64,000 nt of DNA, from contig NZ_FWYB01000001.1 of NCBI RefSeq assembly GCF_900176505.1, positions 893,298 to 957,297 of the forward strand, in the 5' to 3' direction. The translations under genes and the position numbers were made by a program. Positions 26,522 to 36,959 of this stretch are shown here, piece by piece. The stretch is from Pedobacter nyackensis (GTDB taxonomy: Bacteria; Bacteroidota; Bacteroidia; Sphingobacteriales; Sphingobacteriaceae). Positions within the stretch are counted from its first letter, which is position 1, and the number at the start of each line of letters is the position of its first letter. The notes under the pieces are model-generated. The model saw only the letters and a list, made by a program, of their open reading frames with translations, had not been told where the DNA came from and made no database searches.

Positions 26522-27682
26522 ATGGTTATGAAAAATAGAGGTTTAATAATAGTGGTGGTCATAATCACTGTCTTTTTTGCAGAGCCAATTTATGCCCAGC
26601 AATCGGGTTTGTTTCAAATAAATGGCACATTTAGTAATATTTCCAATGTGGAAAAAGTAATTCTTGAATATAGTAGAGCCGAAGGTCAAATAAAAGATAC
26701 GCTGCTGGTAACCAACGGGCAGTATGCCTTTTCAGGCAAGATTAATGAGCCTCAAGTAATTACTTTAAAAGTAGAATATTTCGCAGATAAAGAATCGAAG
26801 AGGCGCCAAGAAAGGACAGCGAAGGATTTTGCTTATGTGTACATTGATCCTTCTGAAATTACGATAAGCTCAGAAAATGAATTTAGAAATATTACAGTTG
26901 AAGGCAGCAAATGGCAACATGATTATGTAGAATTAATGAATGGACAAAAATTTTGGGCAGATTCTGCGAAGCGAGCACTCGCCGTTTTTCGGAGCTATCA
27001 ATCAAAAGGAGATACTGTAAATATGCACCGTACAGATGGTGATTATATAGGCGCCTTTGAACAAATGAATAAACGAGTTATGCTGCCTTATATAAAAGCA
27101 AAGCCCCAATCGCCATTGGCATTATATGCTTTAAAAACATATGCAGGCGTTGATGTTAAAAATTATCAGGAAATTGAACAATTATTTCAATCGCTTTCGC
27201 CCGAAATACGACAAATGCCTTCGGCCCAAAAATACGCGGCCTATTTAAGAAAAATTTCAACAGCGGCATCAGGTGCCATGGCCCCAGATTTTACATTATT
27301 AGATACAGTAGGTAAAAAAGTAAAATTATCCTCTTTTAAAGGTAAGTACGTGTTTCTTGATTTTTGGGCAAGTTGGTGCGGGCCTTGTATGGCCGAAATG
27401 CCCAGTGTAGTAAGGGCATATAACGGGTATAAAAATAAAAATTTTACGGTGGTTGGCATATCTTCTGATACGCCAGATAATTCGGAAAAATGGATGAAAG
27501 CTATTCGTACCAATAATTTGTTTTGGACACAACTTATTCAAGATAGGGGTAACGTATCTAAGCTTTATAACGTAACCAGCATCCCTAGAAATTTTTTAAT
27601 CAATCCCGAAGGCGAAATTATTGCCAACGATTTAATGGGTGAAAAATTAGAAGAAAAATTAAAAGAAATATTTAGAAAGTAG
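26522..27682 (+). CDS. TlpA-family thiol-disulfide oxidoreductase
   Basis: 386 residues. The ATG immediately follows the TraB stop codon, which suggests translational coupling; an ATG two codons later is also possible. A signal peptide (FFAEPIYAQ) leads to a DUF4369-like beta domain (about 30-140), then a helical region and the thioredoxin domain (about 250-386) with the active site WCGPC (Cys286, Cys289) and the cis-Pro segment TSIPRNFLINPEG. This is the classical TlpA/ResA motif. It closely resembles the next gene product in layout, so the pair probably arose by duplication. Confidence 0.9.
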   Translation: MVMKNRGLIIVVVIITVFFAEPIYAQQSGLFQINGTFSNISNVEKVILEYSRAEGQIKDTLLVTNGQYAFSGKINEPQVITLKVEYFADKESKRRQERTAKDFAYVYIDPSEITISSENEFRNITVEGSKWQHDYVELMNGQKFWADSAKRALAVFRSYQSKGDTVNMHRTDGDYIGAFEQMNKRVMLPYIKAKPQSPLALYALKTYAGVDVKNYQEIEQLFQSLSPEIRQMPSAQKYAAYLRKISTAASGAMAPDFTLLDTVGKKVKLSSFKGKYVFLDFWASWCGPCMAEMPSVVRAYNGYKNKNFTVVGISSDTPDNSEKWMKAIRTNNLFWTQLIQDRGNVSKLYNVTSIPRNFLINPEGEIIANDLMGEKLEEKLKEIFRK

Positions 27683-27739
27683 CCCTTATCACAAATTTAA
27701 ATAATGATGCTGCCAGTTTGCAGCGTAAAATCTAAGCAT

Positions 27740-28897
27740 ATGAAAAAAATAGTTATTTTAATTGTTATTTTATTTTCTTTTTTATTGAAAGTAAAAGCTC
27801 AATACCCAGCTTTATTACAATTAAATGGGACACTGACAAATATCCCCTCGGCAAAAAAAATTATTTTTTACTACGTGAACGCAGAAGGGAAATCTGTTGT
27901 CGATTCAGCAAATGTTGAAAATAACGAATATACTTTTGTTGCGCAAATATTGCAACCTCACGATGCTACTTTAAAAGTAATCCGTCAATATCCTAAAGGG
28001 GAAAAGCCCACCGTAAACCCTTTATATTCTCCTGAAAATATTGCCAAAATTTTTATTAATGCAGGCACTATTTCTGTCAATTCTACCGATTCTTTTTCAA
28101 ACATTGCAGTAAACGGGGCTACCTGGCAAAAAGATTTTGAGTATATAAAAAAAGCCGAAGAAAAACTTAGGGCAACTGCAGGGGAGGGACAGAAAGAATG
28201 GTATGCGTATAAAGAGAAAGGCGATACGGCAGCCATGAGCAGAATAATAGAAGAAGGAAAACAAGACTCGGAAGCAATCATTAAAAAATTATATTACCCC
28301 TATGCTAAAACGCATCCCGAATCTCCTATGTCTATTTGGGCATTACGGGTGATCTGTAACGAAGGCAAATCCATCGGTAACAAAGAAATTATGGAGGCGT
28401 TTAATGCACTAATGCCTAACATAAAATCTTTGCCTGCCGCAAAAGATTTGGAGCGCTATATAAAGTTTACCGCAACAACGGAAATAGGAAGTCCGGCGCC
28501 GCAGTTTAGTTTACAAGATGTAGATGGAAAATCAGTTGCACTCTCTTCATTTAAAGGTAAATATGTGCTGGTGGATTTTTGGGCAAGTTGGTGTACGCCT
28601 TGCCGTGCTCAAAATCCATATATACAAGCCGCATTAGCGCAATATGGCAATAAAAAATTTACTGTTTTAAGTATTACATCGCCAAAAGAATCAAGTAGGG
28701 AAGCATGGTTAAAAGCTATTGAAGACGATAAAATGACTTGGATAAATGTGTGGGATAAAGAAGGAACTGTATCTAAAATGTATAATGTAGTCTCCATCCC
28801 CCGTAACTTTTTAATTAACGACAATGGAATTATTATTGGTAAAGATCTGTTTGGCGGAGAGTTGGATGAAAAACTGAAAGAAATATTGGACAAATAA
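27740..28897 (+). CDS. TlpA-family thiol-disulfide oxidoreductase
   Basis: 385 residues from the ATG at 27740, which gives a clean signal peptide (KKIVILIVILFSFLLKVKAQ); an upstream ATG at 27704 is less likely. It has a DUF4369-like domain, a Lys/Glu-rich helical middle (EYIKKAEEKLRATAGEGQKE) and a C-terminal thioredoxin fold with the active site WCTPC (Cys285, Cys288) and VSIPRNFLINDNG. It appears paralogous to the previous gene. WCTPC and WCGPC differ in the dipeptide that tunes redox potential, so the two may prefer different partners (inference). Confidence 0.9.
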   Translation: MKKIVILIVILFSFLLKVKAQYPALLQLNGTLTNIPSAKKIIFYYVNAEGKSVVDSANVENNEYTFVAQILQPHDATLKVIRQYPKGEKPTVNPLYSPENIAKIFINAGTISVNSTDSFSNIAVNGATWQKDFEYIKKAEEKLRATAGEGQKEWYAYKEKGDTAAMSRIIEEGKQDSEAIIKKLYYPYAKTHPESPMSIWALRVICNEGKSIGNKEIMEAFNALMPNIKSLPAAKDLERYIKFTATTEIGSPAPQFSLQDVDGKSVALSSFKGKYVLVDFWASWCTPCRAQNPYIQAALAQYGNKKFTVLSITSPKESSREAWLKAIEDDKMTWINVWDKEGTVSKMYNVVSIPRNFLINDNGIIIGKDLFGGELDEKLKEILDK

Positions 28898-29004
28898 TGT
28901 TAAATAGGTTGCCTGTATAGGGAACTTTTTTTTACCAAGAGCTAAGAAAAATACATAAAGCCTATTTTTTGACAGTTCATTCTTTAATAATTATTATAAA
29001 AAAA

Positions 29005-29892
29005 ATGAAAAATAGCAAAATAATCATGATCATGCTTTTTGTATTCATTGCTTTTTCGAGCAAGGCGCAAAAGGGTTTACAATTGAAACTACAGGTTGGT
29101 AGTAAGTGGTATTGTGAACAAAACAATAACAATATCCGAAAAATGAAAAAGGAGGGCGATAGTATAGTTCTCGTTATGGAAAATACTTTAGGCAGTACAT
29201 TCGAAGTATTGAGTGAAGACAAAGGACTTTATAATATTAAACTCACATTTAGCGATATAAAGTCTCGTAACAAATCCCCAATGGCAGAAAACGATATTTT
29301 ATTTGATTCGAAAAAGGAAGAAGATATGGCCGGAGAGATGGGTGAAAATGTGAAAAATATTCTTGGTAAAAGCTATGTGTTTACCATTACAACCGACACT
29401 CGAAAAGTTACAGCCATCAAAGAAAGGCCAGATCTAGAGAATCTATCCCAGCCCAATGATTTAGAACCAGATGTAAGGTTATTTCCCCAAACCGATGACG
29501 AATTGAATAAGTTCGTTAAAAAAATATTTGGAGGGGGGATCCCTGATGCTCAACTGGTAACGGGTTTAAAGTGGGATACCACCTTATCTGTGAATGCAGA
29601 GGGTGTTAATCATACGGTTAATGCTATTTATACGATTAACCGCATTGAAGGGCACATAATTTTTATCGATGTGACATCGAAGCGGTCGGCCGATGGGACA
29701 CCGAACGGTACTGACTTCAAGTTTTCTGGCAATTTTACCACTAAAGGAACAGCATCAGTAGATCAAACAACGGGGCTTTTAATAGAAAGTAAAAGTGAGG
29801 AGAATGGTAATGAGGTTATGAAATCAGATAAGGGCGAAGATAAATGGACTGTAACTAAATTGAATTTGTTTACCATCAAAAAGTTGCAATAA
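29005..29892 (+). CDS. DUF6263-like exported protein
   Basis: 295 residues from the ATG at 29005, with a signal peptide (IIMIMLFVFIAFSSKAQ). The mature part is beta-rich, beginning LKLQVGSKWYCEQ, with a central TTDTRKVTAIKERPDLENL and a late TGLLIESKSEENGNEV. This pattern of a measured signal followed by a correction term resembles DUF6263 proteins, which have no known function. No catalytic residues can be pointed to. It sits inside the peptidase/TlpA cluster, 107 bp after a TlpA gene and 74 bp before the M61 gene, and could be a periplasmic chaperone or binding protein (inference). Confidence 0.55.
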   Translation: MKNSKIIMIMLFVFIAFSSKAQKGLQLKLQVGSKWYCEQNNNNIRKMKKEGDSIVLVMENTLGSTFEVLSEDKGLYNIKLTFSDIKSRNKSPMAENDILFDSKKEEDMAGEMGENVKNILGKSYVFTITTDTRKVTAIKERPDLENLSQPNDLEPDVRLFPQTDDELNKFVKKIFGGGIPDAQLVTGLKWDTTLSVNAEGVNHTVNAIYTINRIEGHIIFIDVTSKRSADGTPNGTDFKFSGNFTTKGTASVDQTTGLLIESKSEENGNEVMKSDKGEDKWTVTKLNLFTIKKLQ

Positions 29893-29966
29893 ATAGTCTA
29901 TTCGCCTTTTGTGTTCGATAAAAACAGTAAATAAAGCATTTAACATTAAAAACATATCCGGATTCA

Positions 29967-31838
29967 ATGAAACATTTTTTGTTTTCTATTTTGTTTGCAG
30001 GCTTTGTGGCTGCAAACCCTCTAAGCCTTTTTGCCCAGGCTAAATACCAGTATAAAATTGACCTTACCAAGGCAACCGATCATACTTTACAGGTGGAATT
30101 GTTAACCCCAGAAATCAATCATCCGAGTATTGAATATTTCTTTCCTGCTATTGTTCCTGGCACCTATTCCATCAGTGATTATGGCCGCTTTGTACACAAT
30201 CTGAAAGCGTTTGATAAAACAGGGAAAGAATTAACAGTTGAGCATAAAAATGTAAATAGCTGGAAGATTGACCATGCGCAACAGCTGTATAAAATCACTT
30301 ATGTGGTGGAAGATACTTGGCATACTAAAATTAGTGAAAATGCTATTTATCCCATGGGGGGCACCAATATCGAGCTAAACAAACAGTATGTTATCAATAC
30401 ACCCGGGTTTTTTGGCTATTTCGATAAACTAGAAAAATTACCCTTTGATGTAGAGTTTCAGAAACCTGCTGGTTTTTATGGGTCAACAGCGCTTACTCCA
30501 TCCATCAGTACAAAAACGACTGATCTGTTTCAATTAAAAAATGTGCACGAGTTATATGATTCGCCCATTATGTATTGCAAACCCGATACTGTTAGTGTAA
30601 ATCTGGGTCGCACGCAGGTGCTTGTTTCCGTTTATTCCCCAGATAAGCGGGTAGAAGCTGCAATTTTGGCCAAAACAATGGGGAATTTGCTTACCGCTAC
30701 ACAGACTTATCTTGGCGGAAAGTTACCTGTAAAAAAATACGCTTTCCTGTATAGTTTTAATGATGAGGTAAACCCGAAAGAGGTAATGGGCGCATTGGAA
30801 CATAGCTATTCTTCTTTTTATGCATTTCCACAAATTAACGAGGCCAAAGTAAAATCAATGGTAGTCGATATGTCGGCGCATGAGTTTTTTCATATCATTA
30901 CGCCATTGGCCATCAGCTCAAAAGAAATCCGTGAGTTCAATTATCAGCAACCTATTTTGTCAAAACATTTGTGGTTGTACGAAGGATCAACAGAATACGA
31001 TGCACATCATGTGCAGGTTAAGGCAGGTATAACAACAGTGTCCAAATTTTTCAAGGAGCTCACCTCAAAAATCATCAAGTCTAAAAAGGAATTTAAAGAT
31101 ACCCTTGCGTTTACTGTAATGAGTAAAGAAGTAGCGACTACTTATGCCGATCAATACCCGAATGTGTACTTAAAGGGAGCGTTGATCAATGCCTGTCTTG
31201 ATATATACCTACTGCATCTTTCTAAAGGGCGTTATGGATTAATGGAACTGAAACACGATTTGGGAATAAAATTCGGCGGAGGTAAATATTTTGAAGATGA
31301 TCAGTTATTTGATGAAATAGCTGCACTCAGCTTTCCCGAAATAAAAGATTTCCTCAATAAATACGTAGCAGGCAAAGCGCCTATACCTTACACCGAATTT
31401 TTTGCAATGGCTGGGGTGTCTTACCACGATTATTTCAAACGAGAGGTAAATTCTATCGGTAATATCAGTATAACATCTCTTGGTGGGAGCAAAGTTAATA
31501 TTGTGAATGCAAGCAAAATGGATGCTTTTGGAAAGCTTATGCAATACAAACTCATGGATGAGCTAGTGCAAATTAACAATATAGATGTTAATACAGATAA
31601 TTATATGGAAGTAATCGAGACTGTAAAACGAAAAATAAAGCAAGGCGATACGCTGACTGTAGTTGTAAAACGTAAAAATGATTCAGGGGAAATGAAGGAA
31701 GTAAAACTATCCGCACCTGTTTCATCGTTGAGGGAAATAGAAGAGGAACGATATAAAATGCTGTTGATGGAGGAAAACGAACTTACCCCATCTCAACATC
31801 TTGTAAGAGATTCATGGTTAAAAAGTAACTGTTATTAA
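29967..31838 (+). CDS. M61 family metallopeptidase (glycyl-aminopeptidase type)
   Basis: 623 residues with a signal peptide. An N-terminal beta domain (about 25-190; PSIEYFFPAIVPGTYSISDYG) leads to the gluzincin core. The zinc motif HEFFH (His305, Glu306, His309) is followed by the third ligand in LYEGSTEYD (Glu339). A helical region and a C-terminal PDZ-like domain (about 500-600) complete the M61 layout. All metal residues are intact. Known members remove N-terminal glycine or alanine from peptides. It is 18 bp from the M16 gene downstream, so the two are surely co-transcribed. Confidence 0.92.
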   Translation: MKHFLFSILFAGFVAANPLSLFAQAKYQYKIDLTKATDHTLQVELLTPEINHPSIEYFFPAIVPGTYSISDYGRFVHNLKAFDKTGKELTVEHKNVNSWKIDHAQQLYKITYVVEDTWHTKISENAIYPMGGTNIELNKQYVINTPGFFGYFDKLEKLPFDVEFQKPAGFYGSTALTPSISTKTTDLFQLKNVHELYDSPIMYCKPDTVSVNLGRTQVLVSVYSPDKRVEAAILAKTMGNLLTATQTYLGGKLPVKKYAFLYSFNDEVNPKEVMGALEHSYSSFYAFPQINEAKVKSMVVDMSAHEFFHIITPLAISSKEIREFNYQQPILSKHLWLYEGSTEYDAHHVQVKAGITTVSKFFKELTSKIIKSKKEFKDTLAFTVMSKEVATTYADQYPNVYLKGALINACLDIYLLHLSKGRYGLMELKHDLGIKFGGGKYFEDDQLFDEIAALSFPEIKDFLNKYVAGKAPIPYTEFFAMAGVSYHDYFKREVNSIGNISITSLGGSKVNIVNASKMDAFGKLMQYKLMDELVQINNIDVNTDNYMEVIETVKRKIKQGDTLTVVVKRKNDSGEMKEVKLSAPVSSLREIEEERYKMLLMEENELTPSQHLVRDSWLKSNCY

Positions 31839-31855
31839 AGAAGATTATATATTTT

Positions 31856-34816
31856 ATGAAACATAAACTTGTTCAGCTGTTTATTGCATTTTGTTATTTG
31901 TTGTTATGTGTTTTACCAGACGATGCTACTGCTCAAAATAAATACAATTGGAAAGAAGCAGGCACGGGTAAATATAAATACCGCTATGTAACAAATGATC
32001 CAGAGAAAGTCAGGTTCTATACTTTGGAAAATGGTTTGCAGGTAATACTGCATCTAAATAAAAAAGAACCCCGTGTAACGTACAAAATGATGGTGAGGAC
32101 CGGAAGCAATAATGACCCAGCCGACCATACCGGTCTTGCACATTACCTGGAGCATTTATTGTTTAAGGGAACCGATAAATTCGGAACGCTCAATTGGGAA
32201 AAGGAAAAACCATATCTGGGTCAGATAGAAGAATTGTACGAAGCCTATAATCATACTTCTAATGAAGGCGAACGAAAAACCATTTACCGGAAAATAGATT
32301 CAATTTCGGGCATTGCTTCTAAATATGCCGTTGCCAATGAGTATACCAATATCATGAAGGAAATGGGCTCGCAGGGTACCAATGCGCATACGGAGTTTGA
32401 TGCGACCGTATATGATGAAAATATACCTGCTGCTGCATTGGATAAATTGCTAAAAGTACAGGCCGAACGTTTCCGTAATCCCATCTTTCGCCTTTTTCAT
32501 ACTGAGCTGGAAGCGGTGTATGAAGAGAAGAACAAAGGTTTGGATGGCGATGAGTTCAGAATGTTCGAAACTGTAAATTCAATCCTGTATCCCCACAGTA
32601 ATTATGGACAACAAACCACGATTGGTACCATTGAACATTTAAAAAATCCTTCTTTAAGGGCTATTAAAAAGTATTACGACACCTATTATGTGCCGAACAA
32701 TATGGGGCTTATTTTATCGGGCGATTTTAATCCTGATGAAGTTATTCAAAAGATAGATCAGAATTTTTCCTACATGCGGCGGGGTAAGATCATTGAGTTT
32801 CAGCAAGCCGCGGAACCCGATTTCGCTGCTCCGGTTGTAAAGGAAATTGTTAGCCCTACACCGGAGATGGCCGTACTCGCTTTTCGGGTGCCCTTTAAAG
32901 GCGCTCACAGTAAAGATGAGCTGTTGGCCAACCTGCTTTCTCAGCTATGTTCTAATGGAAAAGCAGGGCTGTTTGATATCAATCTCACAATGCCACAAAA
33001 AATGCAAATGGCATCGATTGAGCTTTTGCCAACCTATCAAAAATATAATACAGTGTTGGGCGTAGCGATGCCTAAAGCTGGACAAACTGCAGACCAGGCA
33101 TTGGAATTACTATGGCAGGAAATTAAAAAGGTGCAGCATGGCGATTTTGACGAGAAGCTTTTAACGGCTATTAAAAATAATATGGAACTGGAAGTAACGA
33201 TGGCCAAAAGAAATAACATGGCCAGTGTTATGACATTGGAAAGAGATTTTATTGCCGACAGATGTCAAACCTGGGACAAAGAGTCAGCTTTTTTAGAGAT
33301 TATGAATACCGTTTCTAAACAAGACATCGTAGATTATGCCAACCGGGTATTTTCAGGTAATTATGCTTGCATCTATAAACGTAAAGGAAAACGGACTTCC
33401 GCTACAAAAATAAAGAAGCCTAAAATTACGCCCATTACGATTAATAAAACCGACCGCTCTGCATTTGCAAAAAAACTGGATGCTGTTCCTGTTCCTGCCA
33501 CAAAACCGGTATGGATAAATTTTGAGAAAGCGATTTCGAAGAGCAACATAAATAATGCAAGATTCCTGTATGTAACCAACAAGGAGAATGGTTTTTTTGA
33601 ACTGCAATACCGGTTCGATATGGGAAGCTGGAATTCGAATTTATTGCCTGTTGCAGTGGACTACCTGAGTTTATTGGGTACAGATAAGTATTCTGCTGAA
33701 GAGATCAGTAGAGAATTTTACCAGATGGCCTGTGAATATTCAATACGTGTTAGTGATAAAGGCACATCCATTGTTGTTTCTGGTATTCAGAAGAATTTTG
33801 ATAAAGCGCTTGCTTTATTGGAACACTTACTGGCGAATTGCAAACCAACAGCAGAAAGTCTTGATAAGCTGAAAGAAAAACTGAAGAAGGAACGCGCCGA
33901 CGCGAAAACGTCAAAAGAAGCACTGATGCAGGCTCTGGTTAGTTATGCCAGTTATGGAGCCAAAAATCCATTTAATGAGGCGGGCCGTTTGCAGCCCGAC
34001 CAACTGAATGCTTCAATATTGGTAAATCTCTTGCATCAGCTTACGGGGTACAAGCATCTGGTTACCTATTACGGACCAGAATCTATTCTGTCTATTACAC
34101 AAAAAATAAAAAGCGTTCATCGCATTCCGGCTGCTTTTTTACCTATTCCGGCTCCGGCTGTAACATTTCAGCCCCGCATCCAGGAAAAAAATGAAGTGTA
34201 TACTGCCGATTTTGATATGTTACAAACACAAATACAATGGATCAGGAATATACCGGGCTACCAGCCTTCGTTGCAACCTGGTATAAACCTGTTTAACAGT
34301 TATTTTGGCGGTGGAATGGGATCTGTTGTTTTTCAGCAGTTGCGGGAATCAAAAGCACTTGCTTATTCAACCTCTGCAACATTTCAAGCGCCTGCTTATA
34401 AAAATGACCCTTACCAAATGAACGCTTTTATTGGTTGCCAGGCCGATAAAATGGATGATGCCATTAATGGAATGGACTCTCTGATAAATGACCTGCCCCG
34501 ATCTGACGATGGCATAAAAAATGCCAAAATGAGCCTCCGGAAATCACTCGAAACACAGCGGTTTACGGATGAAAAGGTGGTTGATTTTTATTTAGCGTTG
34601 GAGAATAAAGGGTTAACAACTGATTTCCGTCAGCAGATCTATGAAAAATTGGGAACGTTAAACTACAATGATCTTAAAGCCTTTGCAGATAAATACATCG
34701 CCCATAAAAAATATGCTTATTGCATAATAGGATCAAAAGAGGTAGTAGAAGGAGCGAATTTGAAGAACTATGGAGACGTGAAAAAGCTAACATTTGAGGA
34801 GTTGTTTGGGTATTAA
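31856..34816 (+). CDS. M16 family zinc metallopeptidase, two-lobed
   Basis: 986 residues with a signal peptide (to DATAQ). The N-terminal lobe has the inverted zinc motif HYLEH (His96, Glu99, His100) and the downstream acidic site EEKNKG (Glu223/224), the latter further away than the usual 76 residues because of an insertion at about 120-170. The C-terminal lobe (about 580-960) has the inactive-partner fold and a typical GGGMGSVVFQQLRESKALAYS segment. Such full-length M16 enzymes degrade peptides in a closed chamber. Its stop overlaps the untranslated leader of the S8 gene, which starts 65 bp later. Confidence 0.92.
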   Translation: MKHKLVQLFIAFCYLLLCVLPDDATAQNKYNWKEAGTGKYKYRYVTNDPEKVRFYTLENGLQVILHLNKKEPRVTYKMMVRTGSNNDPADHTGLAHYLEHLLFKGTDKFGTLNWEKEKPYLGQIEELYEAYNHTSNEGERKTIYRKIDSISGIASKYAVANEYTNIMKEMGSQGTNAHTEFDATVYDENIPAAALDKLLKVQAERFRNPIFRLFHTELEAVYEEKNKGLDGDEFRMFETVNSILYPHSNYGQQTTIGTIEHLKNPSLRAIKKYYDTYYVPNNMGLILSGDFNPDEVIQKIDQNFSYMRRGKIIEFQQAAEPDFAAPVVKEIVSPTPEMAVLAFRVPFKGAHSKDELLANLLSQLCSNGKAGLFDINLTMPQKMQMASIELLPTYQKYNTVLGVAMPKAGQTADQALELLWQEIKKVQHGDFDEKLLTAIKNNMELEVTMAKRNNMASVMTLERDFIADRCQTWDKESAFLEIMNTVSKQDIVDYANRVFSGNYACIYKRKGKRTSATKIKKPKITPITINKTDRSAFAKKLDAVPVPATKPVWINFEKAISKSNINNARFLYVTNKENGFFELQYRFDMGSWNSNLLPVAVDYLSLLGTDKYSAEEISREFYQMACEYSIRVSDKGTSIVVSGIQKNFDKALALLEHLLANCKPTAESLDKLKEKLKKERADAKTSKEALMQALVSYASYGAKNPFNEAGRLQPDQLNASILVNLLHQLTGYKHLVTYYGPESILSITQKIKSVHRIPAAFLPIPAPAVTFQPRIQEKNEVYTADFDMLQTQIQWIRNIPGYQPSLQPGINLFNSYFGGGMGSVVFQQLRESKALAYSTSATFQAPAYKNDPYQMNAFIGCQADKMDDAINGMDSLINDLPRSDDGIKNAKMSLRKSLETQRFTDEKVVDFYLALENKGLTTDFRQQIYEKLGTLNYNDLKAFADKYIAHKKYAYCIIGSKEVVEGANLKNYGDVKKLTFEELFGY

Positions 34817-34880
34817 AAAACTGTTTTTTGCAATAATACCACTAGTCGGATATATTAATAACATAAGAATTTATTTGGAT

Positions 34881-36059
34881 ATGAGAAGGACAATACGCTA
34901 CTTTTTAACGGCAGTACTGAGTGTTTTTGTAACATTCTGTACGTTGGCTCAAAACAATAATGGCCCAAGTGTATCACTGAAAGGGTGGTATTTGCTTGAC
35001 TGGAAACAGGATCATGTATATGGCATCAGTTTGCAACAGGCTTATGATTTTCTCAAGGCTCGTCATTTAAAACCAAATTCCACAATTTTGGGGGTGATTG
35101 ATTCCGGTGTAGACACTACACATGAAGACCTGAAAAATGTTTTATGGACAAATCGTAGTGAAATTGCGGGCAATGGAAAAGATGATGACGGGAACGGGTA
35201 TGTGGATGATGTTCATGGCTGGAATTTTTTAGGCAATAAAGACGGAAAGAATGTAGGCAAAGAATCCCTTGAGGAGGAAAGGGTGTACCAGGCATATAAA
35301 TCGAAATGGGAAAATATAGACAGCGCCGGGATTTCAAGGTTATCCAGGGATGAACTCTATGATTATAATATGTGGCAAAGAGCTGCTAAAATGGCCAGGC
35401 GTTTTGCCAGCAAAAGTCAGGCTACCACAAAGGATTCCGAGATGTACAATTCTAAACCTAAAAATCACCGGGACGAAGTGGTAGGGGATAATTACAACGA
35501 TATTAATGACAGCAATTATGGTAATGGCGATGTAACGGCTACTGATCCTATGCATGGCACTCATGTAGCTGGTATCATTGGTGCGCAACAAAATAATAAT
35601 CCTGGGGTAAATGGCGTAGCAGATAATGTGCAAATTATGGTATTGAGAGCCGTTCCCGATGGCGATGAATACGATAAAGATATTGCCTTAGCTATCCGCT
35701 ATGCTGTTGATAACGGGGCCAGAGTTATTAACATGAGTTTCGGCAAATTTTATTCACCGGGAAAAAAATGGGTAGATGATGCGGTGAAATATGCACAAAA
35801 AAAGGATGTCCTTTTGGTGCATGCGGCCGGTAACGATTCAAAAAATATTGATAAGGAATTTAATTATCCTTCGCCGGTATCGAAAGACAGTTTGTTTACT
35901 GCCTCTAACTGGATAACTGTAGGAGCCAGCGGCATGTCAGGCAGCGGGATAGCTGCCCCTTTTTCAAATTATGGAAAGCAAAATGTCGATGTTTTTGCCC
36001 CAGGTGTAAGGATCTACTCAACTCTTCCGAAAGCTAACAAATATGTGATGTGCCTTTAA
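34881..36059 (+). pseudogene. S8 subtilisin-like peptidase, C-terminally truncated
   Basis: 392 codons from the ATG at 34881, with a signal peptide (FVTFCTLAQ). The catalytic Asp (GVIDSGVD, Asp74) and His (HGTHVAG, His225) are present, as is the oxyanion Asn in HAAGND. The frame leaves subtilase sequence right after DVFAPGVRIYSTLPKANKY and stops within a few codons, before the GTSMA(S/A)P motif with the catalytic Ser. The enzyme cannot be active. The break (about 36038-36047) is also where the serine recombinase fragment begins, so one deletion removed the end of this gene and the start of that one. Confidence 0.88.
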
Positions 36060-36915
36060 ATATAATTGGTGAGGAAGCAAAAAAAATGGGATATCTGCGA
36101 AAAGGAAAGATGACAATTGAGAGGATCTTGAAAAACCCGTCTTATGTTGGAATGGTCTACGCAAGAGCCTTCAAAGAACATCCTGGGGGATTGTTCCCGG
36201 CTAGGCATGAGCCACTAATTGATCTCACGACATGGGAAATGGTTCAAAACAAATTGCGGAGGCCAGAGAAAACCAGAACAATTTTTGACGAAAATATTCC
36301 ATTAAGAGGGATATTAAAATGTCATTGCGGACAACCTTTAACCGGTGCACCATCCAGAGGGAAAGCAGGTAGATATTACTATTATTATAAATGCAAATTA
36401 CCACGTCATAGCAATATTAGTGCAATCAAAGCACATGATCAGATGCTTGGCATAACTGAATTGATGAGTCTGGAAGGATCTGATGTTAAGTACATAAAGG
36501 AAACAATTGAAAAAGGACTTGATAAAGAAGCAGTTTTAAATAAAAAGGCGATAGTTGGTAAGAGAGAAGAGTTAGACAGTGTTCAAGACAAACTGAATGC
36601 AGTAGAAGAAAAGTTTATTAGTGATCAAATTACCCGTGAGACCTATGATAGATGGACTTCAAATTATAATAGCCAAATATTTTCTTTAAAGGCCGCCATT
36701 CAGCGTATGGGAACAGATATTAATAAGGCATTTAAAATTTTGGCGAGACATATTGACCTTCTAACTGATATGAAACATGTTTATACTGCATCTGATTTGC
36801 TCGGAAAGAGAGAATTCGTAAAATTGGTGTTCGACAGCAATTTATACTATTTTGAGGGTATCTATCGAACACCTACGATGCTACAGATGTTTGATCATAA
36901 TGCGTTGAAAATGAA
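36038..36915 (+). pseudogene. Large serine recombinase, C-terminal part only, then split by IS
   Basis: The open frame from 36038 (possible GTG at 36050) encodes the recombinase domain (ILKNPSYVGMVYARAFKEHP), the zinc ribbon (CHCGQPL...YYKCK) and a coiled coil (about 150-215; KREELDSVQDKLNAVEEKF). The N-terminal resolvase domain with the catalytic serine is missing. After 36915 the reading frame enters an insertion sequence and ends with foreign residues at 37009. Before the insertion it continued at 38360 (KMKEKGLLIYEKK) and overlapped ssrA antisense. This position next to tmRNA is typical for an integrase; this one can no longer catalyse recombination. Confidence 0.85.
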
Positions 36916-36959
36916 GGATCAATCCCAAAAGTTGTGGAGCAGGAATGATTTTTCCGTTG

